In this document: piece after piece, positions 43,032 to 54,348 of the stretch
Layout: every line of letters begins with the position of its first letter
How positions within the stretch are numbered: the first letter of the stretch is position 1
DNA from: Calendula officinalis
Taxonomy: Eukaryota > Streptophyta > Magnoliopsida > Asterales > Asteraceae
Direction of reading: 5' to 3'
Assembly: GCA_963853835.1 (NCBI GenBank)
Contig: OY970826.1
Coordinates: forward strand, 75,076,929-75,140,928
DNA: 64,000 bases
The notes under the pieces: generated by a model
Database searches by the model: none
Told to the model about the DNA's origin: nothing
The model's input: the letters and a program-made list of their open reading frames with translations, nothing else
Translations under genes and position numbers: made by a program

Positions 43032-43398
43032 GGGGTGTTTGGGAGAGCTTATCAAAGGGGCTTATTAGCTTATTTAAGCTTAATAAGCCACATTAAGTGT
43101 TTGGATAAGCTTATAAGCTTGTGCTTATTAGCTTATCTAAGGCTTCTTAGAAAAGCTATTTTGTTGGGGATTATTAACGCTTATTTAAGAAAATCAATGG
43201 TTTTACATTTTTATCCCCCACCTAATTTTATCCATTTATCTTTTTCTCACAACCTTTTTATTCATTAAACTTTTTTTGGTAATTTCACAATATCCTTAGA
43301 TAAGCTAAAACAAACACTTAATTTAGAAAAAACTTATTAACTTAAATAAACTTATAAGTTAATAAGCTATTTTAAATAAGCTTTCCCAAAACAACCCC
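43032..43398. mobile_element. Tourist-like MITE (PIF/Harbinger type)
   Basis: 367 bp, ends GGGGTGTTTGGGAGAGCTTA and (complement) GGGGTTGTTTTGGGAAAGCTTA, flanked by TTA at 43029-43031 and 43399-43401. The interior is rich in AGCTTATTAAGC-type palindromes. Confidence 0.83.
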
Positions 43399-44306
43399 TT
43401 AACCTATGACATCATCATTTTAATAGAATATCAACAGATAGTTACAAACATTGAGTATTCGAGTCACTTGTATGTACTAAAAGATTGCATGATATACACG
43501 TCACACGTTTTAATTTGATTAATGCGGATCGCGGTTTTTAAATTCAAAAGAAATGGCATTCTCAAAGGTATGATCTTTTAAGTTTTAAGGGCGTTTCAAA
43601 AAATAAACGTGACTTACAGAATTCTCAAAATATACCTCAATTTCATTTATTGCTAAAATAGACAATCTGTTTTGGTAAGTTCCAAGTCGTTCGGTTGTTT
43701 TTGGGAAAAAAAGCTTTGATCTTAGTCTATTAAGTTTAGTAATTTATTGTTTTCTTAAACGGAAAACTCACACACTTATCTTCTATTGCAACTGGTTCGT
43801 TAACCCTTCAGTATAATTAGTTTTTCTTTTTATTATTTCTTCTTTTTTATATTTTCAGGATAGCTGATTATTAGCGTAACTGTTTCCAAACTTTTTCCGG
43901 CCATCTGATAATGTTTACCTATAGAAATAATTGAACTCACGGCCTTTAAGAATTTAATTCAAGCACTTACCACTAGACACCCGAAGTAATTGATAACGGT
44001 TGATTATGATATGGACCAAGTTTAGTTGCTTGATATTAATTTTAGGAGTAATGGTATTTACGTATATCATTTAGACCTACTCATTAGATTAAGACATGTG
44101 TCAAAATTAAAGGATAATATTAGGAGAGAGAATTAGTGTAATACACATGTCATCCTATCAAGTGGATAAACATATGAGTAAATCTAAATGATAGGACTAA
44201 ATATCATTTCTCTACTTTTAGAAATGATCAAGGAATTTCAATTCAAATGAGAATATGACATCTCAACCTATGATAAGGTGGACCATGATGAGACCATATA
44301 TAAATA

Positions 44307-44619
44307 CTTCCTCCGATTCAAAATAAGTGATACACTTGGTGTTTCACGGTTTTTGAGGCAAATTATTATAATGATGGTTAAATTAGATTAATTGGATGGT
44401 TAGTGGGGAATGGGTCCCACACCTTTTGAATAAAGTAAGGTTAATGATATTTAAAAGTAAAAAGTAAGGGTAAAGGGGTCATTTCACTTTGTTAAAGTAG
44501 ATAGTTAGTGGGTGTGGGTCCCATTTTATTTGCCAAATAAGGAAACTTTTCAAAGTGTATCACTTATTTTGAATCACCCCAAAAAGGAAAGTGTATCACT
44601 TATTTTGAATCGGAGGAAG
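44307..44619. mobile_element. Stowaway-like MITE, family 1, copy b
   Basis: 313 bp, the same length and nearly the same sequence as 15696-16008, flanked by TA. It ends about 490 bp from the stop of the ERF gene. Confidence 0.9.
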
Positions 44620-45107
44620 TATAAGTTATCTTTCTCTTTCTCTTCAATGTCAAACCATATAACAGGAACAGATGATTTGTATATAATGTGTGGACACAAA
44701 TTACTAGAGAAACCCTAAACCAAGATATTGTCCATATTTCAGTTATTAATCCATTGACCAAATTCCTTAAAAACATTTGCATGTTCTTGATAGTCTCTGT
44801 TCTTTTATTTGATTGATCATGTATACCTAAGTTCTTGGTGAAGCTTTAAATTGAAGATTAAGCTAAATCCCAATGCTTATCTGATCTTCAAGTGATTTAC
44901 ACTATATAATTAAGAACATCAATTTAGATCTAAAAAACTTCCATTACATAAATTTTACACCTTGAAGCTCTAGTTTATAACTATAGCCTTCAACAATCAC
45001 CACATTATTAGTATAATTATTATGTTACAAGGGCGATCGATCGATATAGGAATTGCTTACTATATACAATATGTGACATATATAATGATCGTAAAATCGA
45101 TCAAATA

Positions 45108-45659
45108 TCAATCCCACAACCCATAATTCATCGAATAGCTTTGTGTTGCGGGCTCTTCGTTCACAAGATCAAACCGTGGAGGGCTAAGAAGCATCCCTTC
45201 GGCCATATTCGCAAGCACATTCGGCATATCAAATATCAAATCTTCGTCCACAAACGCACCGCCAACATACACCGGTGGTTCAATTACCGTAACACCGCCA
45301 CCACCACCATGACCGCCACCACCCATGAACGCATCCATTGCCGCCCCAGCTGCCGCCGCTGCACCAGCGGCGGCAGCTTGGATGTCACGTGGAGCAGAAG
45401 AAGCTGGCACAGGCAATGAAGAAGCTGAATTAGGAAAATTGAGCTCAGCATCACTACCTTTGAGTGCCAATGCTGCCACGTCATAAGCCACTGCCGCCAT
45501 TTCCGGGGTGGTGAATGTACCAAGCCAAATACGGTTAGGCGATTTTGGCTCTCGGATTTCGGATACCCATTTTCCACTACTTCTTCTTTGCCTCACTCCC
45601 TTATATTTCATGTGTTTTCCAGAATAACTAGCAGAAGGTGAATTATCATTTTTCGACAT
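45108..45659 (-). CDS. AP2/ERF transcription factor, DREB type
   Basis: An intronless 183-residue ORF. A short Ser/Lys N-terminus leads into one AP2 domain (about 18-76: KYKGVRQR...GKWVSEIREPKSPNRIWLGTF, MAAVAYDVAALALKG, AELNFP). Its WVSEIREP and single domain point to the DREB subfamily, whose members bind GCC or DRE/CRT elements. The domain reads RRSSGKW where most relatives have a W before GKW; this is worth checking. The C-terminus has an Ala run, a Gly/His-rich stretch, and an acidic DEDLIFDMPNVLANMAEGMLLSPP segment typical of activation domains. It ends in LWD. A TATA box lies about 95 bp upstream. Confidence 0.93.
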   Translation of the reverse strand: MSKNDNSPSASYSGKHMKYKGVRQRRSSGKWVSEIREPKSPNRIWLGTFTTPEMAAVAYDVAALALKGSDAELNFPNSASSLPVPASSAPRDIQAAAAGAAAAAGAAMDAFMGGGGHGGGGGVTVIEPPVYVGGAFVDEDLIFDMPNVLANMAEGMLLSPPRFDLVNEEPATQSYSMNYGLWD

Positions 45660-45748
45660 CTTTTTTTGGCTTCAAATTTTTTAATTACCTGAAAATCAAA
45701 AGAACTGTGTTTGGGGATGAATATGAAGATCATCACCTCAGCCATGCA

Positions 45749-45762
45749 TATATATAGGAATG
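45749..45762 (-). promoter_or_regulatory. TATA box of the ERF gene
   Basis: The minus strand reads CTATATATATGCATG about 90-100 bp upstream of the start codon, followed by a leader with A-rich sequence before the ATG. Confidence 0.5.
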
Positions 45763-46034
45763 GATATCACGAACTGTTTGGGATTTAGGGTTTCAGGTGG
45801 CAAATGCAAACCAGAAGGAGATGAACTGCGTTATGAGAGGTTTTTAGTTGTAAGGCAAACTTTTTGATGGATTTAGTTCTAAAGCCAATGAAGTAAACGT
45901 CCATCCAAGCACATTAGTTGAAATCTATGTTTATTTGTGACTTTAAAAGGTGTGATACGACGGTTGATACTTGATAGGCACTTGAAAAGTTTCACTTCGC
46001 TACCTTCAAGTTTTAATATATAATGTTCATAGTA

Positions 46035-46598
46035 CTAGGGGTGACAATTCAGGTCGGGTTCGGGTTGACGGGTTCGGGTTCGCGGGTTGACGGGTCAGAA
46101 ACGTTCAACCCGAAACCGACCTGTTTATATAAACGGGTCAGACATCTCGATCAACCCTAACCTGTTTAACTTCAACCCAAAACTAACCCATATAACCCAT
46201 TTAATAAAACGGGTTAAACAGGTTATCGGGTCAAACAAGTTAAACGAGTCAAACAGTTCAAAATGTTGTTGTTATCACACAAATTCATAACAAAATACTA
46301 AACACTAAATTACTAAGTAATATTTTTTTATTTTTATCTAACTATTAATTACGTTTTAACTAGTAAACTATAAATTAAGTATAAATATATCGTTTTTAAA
46401 ATATATTTTAATAATTAAACGGGTTGGCGGGTCGACCCATTTAAATTATCATTGACCCGAACCTAACCTGTTTAATAAACGGGTCAGCTGACTCAACCCG
46501 AGACTGACCCAATTATTTTTTACCTCAACCCAAACCTGTTTATTTTCGTGTCGGTTTCAGATCGGGTTTCGTGTCGGGTCAGAAATTGTCACCCCTAG
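46035..46598. mobile_element. hAT-like MITE rich in CGGGT
   Basis: Ends CTAGGGGTGACAATT and the complement AATTGTCACCCCTAG, 564 bp. Both end regions hold clusters of CGGGTTCGGGT / AACCCG, and the centre is AT-rich. The flanks share TTCATA in similar places but no exact 8-bp duplication, so the class is tentative. Confidence 0.7.
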
Positions 46599-47849
46599 TT
46601 CATACAATACCATTCTTTCTCAAGTTTACTATGACAAACAATCATGAATACATTGGTATTTAACCACAATCGTAAACCAAATATTCTGCTAAAATTTTGT
46701 AGAAAGAGCAACTTAAATTGTGGATGAAAAATCATGTGGTGTGAATAAGAGTCATAGCTGATTCAAATAACTACAATCATAACATGTAAACATATATTAA
46801 CTCTAAGCAGTCATAAATATGACTTGAATTAAAGATATGTTGATAAATACTGAATTGATCTTTAGCATAGTTAACTACCTTCTCATTGAGCATCTAAGTA
46901 GTTTATTTTCTAGAGTTGCGCGCATTTAACGGTTTATTTTTTATATATTTACCTAGCCCTTTTTAGATCACTCCTAAGTAATTTATGCTATATATGGTTA
47001 ATGGTCATGATATCCTTTATTGGCCTTGTTTAAAGAATTTTGTACCATGGGTGTAGATCTCATTAAGAATTCAAATATCTTAATTTGTGGGTGGTTTTGT
47101 GTTCATTTTAGTGGGCATGTAAATTAGATATGTTTCTAAAAGCAGTTTCCTAGCTTCCTCAAGATACTAGTGGCTTCCACTCCATTTGATGTCACCCACC
47201 AACTATCTAAGACAACGCTTCCTTCACACAAGATTACGAAATGAAACTCAGGCTGACGTGTCCTAACAAGAAATACTAGCTAGCTAGTGAACTCGAAATG
47301 ATATTTAGATTACACAATTGTGATGGAAGCAAAAATTGTATATATGTAGAAGATGGACAAATTTTTATGTTGACTATAGTTCTTTTCGTAGAAATTGAAG
47401 GGATATGTCTTTAACGAGGATATATTCCCCCGCACGTTGTTGCGGGCTTTATAACTTCACTTTTTATTTTATGAGTTTTAATAATGATAAATTTAAAAGT
47501 TGATAATTTGATTTAAAAAAATAAAACTGATTAGATTGTAAAAGATTACCATATATTTCTCCATAGTATTGTAAATGATTAATCTTAAACAAAAGGAAGA
47601 AAAACTTATTCACCGAGACAAACATTGATATTCATATGTATTTTTTAAAGCATATTATATATTCTTATGGATAACTTAAAGGGGATTTTATTATCGAAAC
47701 TCCTAATTTGTATGAATTTATATCTAAAAAATTTACGATCACTTATTAGGGTGTAAAAGCATGTTTAATTATATTTAACTAAAATAATTTGATGGATATC
47801 TAAATATTGTGTTATATATATAAATTGAGGGTTATTTTAATGTATATTA
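46599..47849. other. Intergenic DNA with an isolated GC hairpin
   Basis: No gene is supported. CCCGCA and TGCGGG (47429-47434 and 47441-47446) form a 6-bp stem in AT-rich DNA; it recalls Helitron 3' hairpins but no CTRR end follows. Confidence 0.45.
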
Positions 47850-48053
47850 CCTAAGGCTTCTAGCCTAGTGGTAATGGTGGAAAAGATAAGGTGTTGCACA
47901 TGACCTATTGATCTTGGGTTCAAGTCCCGTCGTGGACATGGAGTTTATTCTCTATAGGTGGAAGGTTCGAGGGAAGACATACTGCCCCTTGTGGATGTCA
48001 CTGTCTAGGCTCGAAGTACTAACTTATTAACTTGTCGTTCAAAAAAATAATAA
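47850..48053 (+). mobile_element. tRNA-derived SINE
   Basis: A-box TAGCCTAGTGGTAATGG, B-box GGGTTCAAGTCCC, the same body as 32222-32421, and an AT-rich A tail. It is flanked by a perfect 12-bp duplication TAATGTATATTA at 47838-47849 and 48054-48065. Confidence 0.92.
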
Positions 48054-48478
48054 TAATGTATATTAGTACGAATATTAATAATTTAAATTGAGGTTTTTTA
48101 GTGATTTAATGTCATTCTAGAATTGATTAATAATTGCATTTGAGGGTTTTCAGTGATTTAATGTCATTCTAGAAAGCTTTTTAACCCACAAAAAAGTTTA
48201 AAAATAAATTTAGTAGGAATAGAACAACCTTGGTTGGCAAGGGGCTTAGTTGAAAGTGGCATGGTTTACCACTCAGGCAAATTATATTTTAATTATACTT
48301 TCACATAGTTTATATATATTATTAACTCTACTTCCTTTTCAACATGGTGAACTTCCCACGTGATCATGTGCTGTCCGGCTTTCAATCTTTACTTATAAAC
48401 GGAACGGCGTTTTTTTTTTAATGAACAGTTATCTTTCTATGAAGATTGTATATATAAGTAAATGTATAAAGAACCCAA

Positions 48479-48565
48479 CGAGGCCAACTAGCGATAACCT
48501 GTGTATATCATTCATAAAAGATATCTTTTACATAGATAATGAGGCCAACTAGCGATAACCTGTGT
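48479..48565. repeat. Direct repeat GAGGCCAACTAGCGATAACC, 61 bp apart
   Basis: A 25-bp string starting GAGGCCAACTAGCG occurs at about 48479-48503 and 48540-48564. The second copy ends about 40 bp beyond the 3' end of the tRNA gene. Confidence 0.75.
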
Positions 48566-48602
48566 TGCTAGACTTTTTTGAATTGCAAAACAAATAAAAA
48601 TA

Positions 48603-48674
48603 TGCGTTTGCCGGGAGTCGAACCCGGGTCTATTGCTTGGAAGGCAATTATCCTAACCGTTGGACTACAAACGC
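48603..48674 (-). tRNA. trnG-UCC: tRNA-Gly (anticodon UCC)
   Basis: On the minus strand: a 7-bp acceptor stem GCGTTTG/CAAACGC with discriminator A, D-arm GTCCAACGGTTAGGAT, anticodon loop CTTCCAA (anticodon TCC) closed by TTGC/GCAA, and T-arm CCGGGTTCGACTCCCGG. It has no intron. A pol-III terminator run (TTTTT) follows a few bases beyond the 3' end. All stems pair, so it looks functional. Confidence 0.95.
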
Positions 48675-48723
48675 TTACTTGGAATCGATTGTTTCATTGA
48701 AGACCTCTACCCGTTTCCAAGAA

Positions 48724-49058
48724 AATGATTGTCAATAAGGTTTCTAAAGCAATTAAACGTGTAGGATCTCAAATCATGAATGGAGAAAATATATCCATTA
48801 ATCTTCAGCATTGGATAGGTAGATATCGGCTAATAAATAGTCAAGTTCAAGAATTTGTTCGGATTATACGCCGATCTTAAGGGTAGAAGCCAATTCCAAA
48901 AGAACTTTTTGACATCCATTAACGATGGAGAACTTTCCCCAACTCGATTTTTCCTATGGCCAAGTTTCTCAATTTCCAAATCTAAATGGCCAAAGTTTCT
49001 TAATCAAATGCATAAATTCCTGTATATTAAGAATACTGCTAAAGTTTATAACGATTAA
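48724..49058 (+). pseudogene. Unrecognised coding-like fragment next to the tRNA
   Basis: A 57-codon ORF (48724-48897; MIVNKVSKAIKRVG, INLQHWIGRYRLINSQVQEF, FVRIIRR) runs into a second open frame (48855-49058; GRSQFQKNFLTSINDGEL, TRFFLWPSFS, WPKFLNQMHKFLY) after a one-base shift. Codon use and the balanced composition look like real protein, unlike other short ORFs in the region. I do not recognise the family. It could be a gene fragment carried by a transposon. Confidence 0.4.
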
Positions 49059-49753
49059 AAAAACTTAAGCTTATAAACCTTTTAAGAGATTAAATTAAAT
49101 ATAGGGAAAGATGGTAGGTATGGGGTTTGAATGTGTTTGGTAGATTATGTGTTACACATCGAGGGGGACAATATATAAAACTTGCGGGCGTGATGGACCC
49201 ACTTCACAAGAATCCGCAATTTTTATGTAGAGTGGTGCACTGTCCATAAAACCGTGTTGCCGCTAGCGTGTGCGGCAAAAAAAGTTGACTACTTTTTGCC
49301 GTTTTGGGGGGTAAATATAGTGTACTAGTACTTTATTATAAGAAATCTTCCAAATGCTCTTTTTCCCTTACTTAATTTTGTTATATCTTGCGTTAACATT
49401 TTTAAACTGAGATACAAAGTAACACTTCTCTGTCATCAACAACTATTTACTACCTTTATTATTTTGAGCAAAATACAAAATATGTTGGAAAATTTAAAAA
49501 GTTTACAATGCATGTTCCTCGTTGCCTCTTCTTCGGTAAACCAACAAATTTGAGGGAAATGTGGAAACTAGCAGTGCCACCGATGTCAATTTGTGACACT
49601 TGTCGGTTTCAACCAACGAACTCCCATTAGCACGTGTCTAGGTGATCAGGTTTACGGGCTTTAAGAGCTATATGTAACTGAAAAGGAAATGGCCTCTTGA
49701 ATTATTGTACTCGGTCAAATGGGCAAGAGAGGAGTTATGACTATTTAATATTA

Positions 49754-49782
49754 CTAGGTTAAAACCCGCGCGATGCGGCGGG
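49754..49782 (-). mobile_element. Helitron 3' terminus
   Basis: The minus strand has a GC hairpin (CCCGC...GCGGG, 49782-49765), seven bases, then CTAG and a T outside. CTRR after a hairpin, inserted next to T, is the Helitron signature. The 5' TC end was not found; it should lie above 50380. Confidence 0.8.
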
Positions 49783-49942
49783 CTGCGAACTATATATTCT
49801 TGGCGATTAAAAGTCCATTGGTTCCATATTTTTGTAACGAATACAATACATAAGCATGAAAACTGTGTATAAAATAGAGGTAACACGATAAACCTAATTA
49901 AGTATAAAATACAGGGAAGAAACGTATGTTTATGCGTGTTAC

Positions 49943-50380
49943 TCATGATGTTTTACTCTCGATACAGCACGTTTGTTGTGTAAACTTCATCGAGATTAAA
50001 TTTTTTTCTGGAGTTACCAATACTTTTGTATTGTCACGTGAAATTCCTCTTGAAAGGGCAAAGTAAAGTTGTCCATGCGAGAACACCGATTCCGGCAGAT
50101 ACACGCCCACGTTTGGAATGGTCTGTCCTTGGGCTTTCTTGATTGTCATCACAAAGCTAAGCCTAACCGGAAACTGTTTTCTTTTCAACTTGAAACGAAA
50201 CATGTCGGCTTCAGACAGAGATAAATGTATTCTTGGCAAGAAAACCTTTTTTTCAGCATGCTGGCCAACGGCTATTTCCGCATCAATTAGGTTTGGCTCA
50301 AACTTTCTGCATATAAGTCTCGTGCCATTACATAATCCCTGGGAGAGGGATCGATATTGCGTAAAAGTATTATCAGGCAC
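49943..50380 (-). pseudogene. Helitron helicase (PIF1-like), C-terminal fragment
   Basis: 145 codons with the C-terminal motifs of Helitron-encoded PIF1 helicase: LCNGTRLICR, RFKLKRKQFPVRLSFVMTIKKAQGQT (motif V) and HGQLYFALSRGISR (motif VI). The N-terminal ATPase motifs and the Rep nuclease are absent, so this is a remnant that cannot drive rolling-circle transposition. It sits about 190 bp from a Helitron-type 3' end on the same strand. Confidence 0.88.
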
Positions 50381-51456
50381 CCAATTTTGAGCCGGAGAAC
50401 ATGCAAGCTTGTTTAAGGTTATAAGTTATATGCAATTAATATTAGATGCAATTAAAAGTGTAAGTTTTTAATAAGGCTAAAACATAATTCTGACCTAATT
50501 ATATTTATCGACATATAATCTTTACAAATATATCTTGAACCACTTAATAACTAAAGGCTTGCAAAGGGTAAGCAATTATTATTTTCATAACCAAAGCGGT
50601 TTATGTTAGATATTGTTGCTTTGCCTTTATAGAAAATTATACTACAGTCATTATGCATTAGATTGTTGTGGAAATCATGATGACATGAGATTAATTGACT
50701 TCAATTTGGTCACACGAGCAACAGTTTTGTATTAGTTGTTTATAAATACAGCTATTAGTGATGTTGATGCATTTGTGTTTCGTAAAGCTTTAGGTGAAAA
50801 ACCAATAATGCTCCTCAATTTGTTGATTAAGGAAAATATGTTTGTGTGTGGTTTTTTTTGAAGTAGTAGTAGCCAAAAGTAGTGACAGTAGTACTTGGAT
50901 TAGTAGTAGTAAAAAGTAGTGACAATGTGTTGAGAGTAGATTTTTTTTTAAGAAATCACATTCCATTTGCTCTTCAATTATAATTTTTGCTTCTGCCATT
51001 CGATAAAAAAATCATAAAAAAAAAGATTGAAGCTAAAAGATGATGACTAAGGATTATGAATTTGAAATACTGTAATTCATCAAAATATCGTATGCATTAT
51101 ACCTTCTTCGTAATTCGTATGCGTGTTCAGAAAATGTTGGAGTACTAAGTGTCTTTATGATTCATTCAAAACCAACATTTATTTAAGGAATAATAATTGG
51201 GTTGTTTATATAAACTTATTTCAATGGCATTGATCATGGGATACTATTAAGTTTTTTTTTTTTTTTTGACCGGGTCCAAGCCCTTTTTACATCCGGACTG
51301 GATCAACGATTTGGGTTGGACCGAATCCGAGCTACTGATCGAGTCAGACACAATTTGATGAAAACAGTACATATGGATTCGGACCGGGTCCGTAGTCGGA
51401 ATCCGGGTCATAAAAATAAGCCCGAATCACACATGGACTAAGTAATAAATCAATTA
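50381..51456. other. Probable Helitron interior without a clear gene
   Basis: AT-rich, T runs at 50845-50960 and 51250-51266, and a block at 51266-51420 with GGGTCC/GACCGG strings. No ORF is supported. Confidence 0.45.
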
Positions 51457-51675
51457 CTATGCTCTGCGGACTGGTTCCCGTGCTTCATCTGTCACTACAT
51501 GATTACCTCTTATCACCTGCAAATTGAAAAGAAGAAAAAAAAGTCATGTTACCTGACCCGCCCATTTGGCCCAATGAGTATTTTAGTGATGGTATGATAA
51601 ACTTACGACAATGCCAATATCTGTTTTCTCTTCACCATTGATTTCCACTTTGTTGACAATCACAAAATTCATAAA
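51457..51675 (-). pseudogene. SmG (snRNP G)-like gene fragment with one intron
   Basis: Exon 51675-51607 encodes FMNFVIVNKVEINGEEKTDIGIV, then an 86-bp intron (GTAAG at 51606, AG at 51517), then exon 51516-51457 encodes VIRGNHVVTDEAREPVRRA-stop. From memory this matches the second half of plant SmG (FMNLV..VEVNG..TDIGMV|VIRGNSVV..EALEPV), including the intron position. The N-terminal half (Sm1 motif) is not found directly upstream, where other coding-like pieces occur instead. SmG is a core ring protein of spliceosomal snRNPs; this is a partial copy on the same strand as the Helitron remnant, so it may be a captured fragment. Confidence 0.7.
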
Positions 51676-52001
51676 CTTATAGTAGGAAGAAACATAACTT
51701 ACAAATCTTAATTTCTCTAATTTCAGTTGCTCCAAAAGCTATTTCCTTGCAGATTCTTCAACAACTTTTGCATTCTGCGTGTGAAGGCTTCTTATAAACT
51801 ACAACAGCCAGATCAAATGCATAATTTAACAAAAATCGCACATAATCTACTGTTCGAGTAGCATACTCGATGTATATTAACACAGATGTGTCGCTCAAAA
51901 CACTCAAATTGCATTGAAGGAGCCTGTTTATATAACGTTATAGGAAATAAAGGATATCAAATACATAATGTACTTGAGGTAACTAAAAAAAATAGAACCT
52001 A
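51676..52001 (-). other. Coding-like sequence upstream of the SmG fragment, unidentified
   Basis: The minus strand between about 51935 and 51790 is open and reads NLSVLSDTSVLIYIEYATR, then VDYVRFLLNYAFDLAVVVYKK, before a stop. It may be another captured exon or chance; I do not recognise it. Confidence 0.3.
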
Positions 52002-52414
52002 TGTAAGATTCGTCCCACATTGGTTGGAGAGGGGAACGAAACACTCCTTATAAGGGTGTGGATACCTCTCTTAGCATGAGGCTTTTTGGGTGGAAGTGGT
52101 CCATTCCAAGAACAAAACCGTGCGCCGGTGGGCAAAGCGGACAATATTATGCTACGGGGTTCTGGGATGTTACAAGTGGTATCAGAGCCAGACCCGGGCC
52201 GATGTGCACAACGAGGGCGTTGTGTCCCAAGGGGGGAGAATTGTAAGATTCGTCCCACATTGGTTGGAGAGGGGAACGAAACACTCCTTATAAGGGTGTG
52301 GATACCTCTCTTAGCATGAGGCCTTTTGGGTGGAAGTGGTCCATTCCAAGAACAAAACCGTGCGCCGGTGGGCAAAGCGGACAATATTATGCTACGGGGT
52401 TCTGGGATGTTACA
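52002..52414 (+). mobile_element. TRIM (terminal-repeat retrotransposon in miniature)
   Basis: Two 173-bp LTRs (52002-52174 and 52242-52414; TGTAAGATTCGTCCC...GGGATGTTACA) flank a 67-bp core holding only the PBS (TGGTATCAGAGCC at 52177) and a polypurine tract (AAGGGGGGAGAA). Target duplications ACCTA lie at 51997-52001 and 52415-52419. I saw one LTR difference (CTTTTTG versus CCTTTTG near 52083 and 52323). It needs proteins of another element to move. Confidence 0.95.
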
Positions 52415-53500
52415 ACCTAACAACTTGACAAGGAAATAATATACATAATTTTAGAAAAGGAACTGAAACTCACGTGTTCTTGATGGTCGAAGCTTCTTCC
52501 ATTTGCTTCCCTTTGACCTATTCAGTAGCTAAAAGCACAAATTAACACTTCCAACCGAAATCTTCATGTCAAACAAATTCACATACCACTAAATCTCTAA
52601 AATTTTCACAGGTAATGACTTGGTATAACATTAATACTCTAAATACAAACCAACGTAATATAAACAAAGCTAGGGTTTTGAAACAGAGAAACTAACCAAC
52701 CGATGAAGAAGCAATCCAAATCTATTCAACTGATGAAGAAAAAAACTTCTCTAAAAACTACCTGCAACAAATATAAAAAACCATAATTTAATAAAATACC
52801 TCCATGAATTAGTGAGCTTTTGATCTCTATTCACAACCAATCTATGAACCTAAATAAGGAAATCATCAATAAACTTATTATTAGAAGAAATACATTCGAA
52901 ATCAAACAACGTTACAAAAATATTAAGAAAAAAAAGCCCTAAATTATTGTGTTCGTGTAAGTGGTTTCAATTAGATGGAACAAACCTCGAAATCGAGCAG
53001 TCCTCGTTTGCAAGTAAACACTAATGAGAAAGAAACCTGAGTGTGGGTAAGGCTATCATGTCATCGAGTTCATAGGTTCTTTTCTATATAGTCCTCGGAT
53101 TGTGATTCCTTTCTTGGCAACAACATCAATCCCGAGGGAGTTTGATTGAAAAGGCGATTTTGGTGATGAACAAAGACGATTTTGTTGAAGAAGAATTGAA
53201 ACGTCGATTTTGATTAGGCAAGTATATTGAAACATCAAAGCTGAGTGAGGGTTGTTTTAGTTGACCAAAGGGCGCAATTTTAATTACATCACCCAACTCC
53301 TATCCATATATGGTCTCCTAAAACTTTAAATGGTTACGTTTAATTTCGGAAGATATTTCTAAACAGTTTTTAAAATGGCAATTCGTTTAAATATAGAACA
53401 ATAAATGCGAAATTTCAATGTAGGCAATTGACTCTTATGGGTTAGCTATAAAAGCGGAGTTAATGGTATATCAACGTAAGTTATCAAATGCATAACAAAA
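52415..53500. other. Intergenic or old gene-like DNA
   Basis: The minus strand has an AACCCTAGC leader-like region near 52660-52690 and a 60-codon ORF (53056-53238, reading SPFQSNSLGIDVVAKKGITI) that I cannot assign. These may be upstream parts of the captured gene whose SmG end is at 51457. The evidence is weak. Confidence 0.35.
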
Positions 53501-53502
53501 AA

Positions 53503-53575
53503 CCACATGGCCCAGTGGTTATCACGTTGCTTGTTTTCCGAATGATCTTGGGTTCGAATCTCGGTAAGACACAAT
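53503..53575 (+). mobile_element. SINE head remnant
   Basis: A-box-like TGGCCCAGTGGTTATC and B-box GGGTTCGAATCTC 34 bp apart, in pol-III promoter spacing. There is no clear body, A tail or duplication, and it does not fold as a tRNA. Confidence 0.5.
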
Positions 53576-54137
53576 TATTTTGATTTTAAAGGGTGTTTGA
53601 ACATTGCTAAAAAAAGAAGTGTTGAAAATTCAGACTTCCTTTTTAGAAATATCTAAAATACTTTTTAAAGTAGTAAGATAAGATACGTATTCCCGTATTT
53701 TTGGCAATTGGCATCATGCAATATTATTAGAATAATATCATATAGGTCTAAAAACAAGATGTATATAAATAATTGTGCTTTATAATAATTTTCTATTAAA
53801 TGGGCTTAATATTTATTAAATTGCATATTAATTACTTTATAGATAGACTAGAAAGATTTAGTATGAAAGTAATTTAATTTTTCATAAAAAACTAAATAAA
53901 GTTTGATAGAATTTGTGAAAAAACGGGATTAAAACATCTATTCAGTTTACTTGCACAAGGATTTTTGTATACGCAAATTGGGAGGGGCCGCTGGAAGAGA
54001 AAATTTAAAGAATGAGTTATGGGCTAATTAATTATTTTGATGTGTTGGGCTAATTGAGCACCCTACATTCCCCATTATCTCCGTCTCTCGGTGGAGACGT
54101 GGAGTGAACGGTTCGGACTAAATAGTCTTGATTATTA

Positions 54138-54257
54138 TATTTTTTAACGGCAATTCTAATTTACTTTTAAATTTACATATGTTCATTATAGAATTTGAAC
54201 CCTCAACTTTAAAGTTGGGAGCAAACACCTTTACCGCTAGCTCATTGATCATTTGAT
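54138..54257 (-). mobile_element. Short SINE
   Basis: On the minus strand: A-box AGCTAGCGGTAAAGGTG, B-box GGGTTCAAATTC, GAATTGCCGTT and an A tail. It is flanked by TCTTGATTATTA at 54126-54137 and 54258-54269. Same family as 34723-34840. Confidence 0.88.
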
Positions 54258-54348
54258 TCTTGATTATTACTAATTAACACACAAATTATTAAAAGGGTTT
54301 TGTTAATGAATAAAGCATTAAAGCTTGTACATTTATGGATAAAATGGT

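Noticed and set aside
47421..47446. A third Helitron 3' end
   Set aside because: A hairpin is present but no CTRR-T follows at the right distance, and no helicase sequence is near.
53503..53575. A second tRNA gene
   Set aside because: A and B boxes are present but acceptor and anticodon stems do not pair; treated as a SINE remnant.
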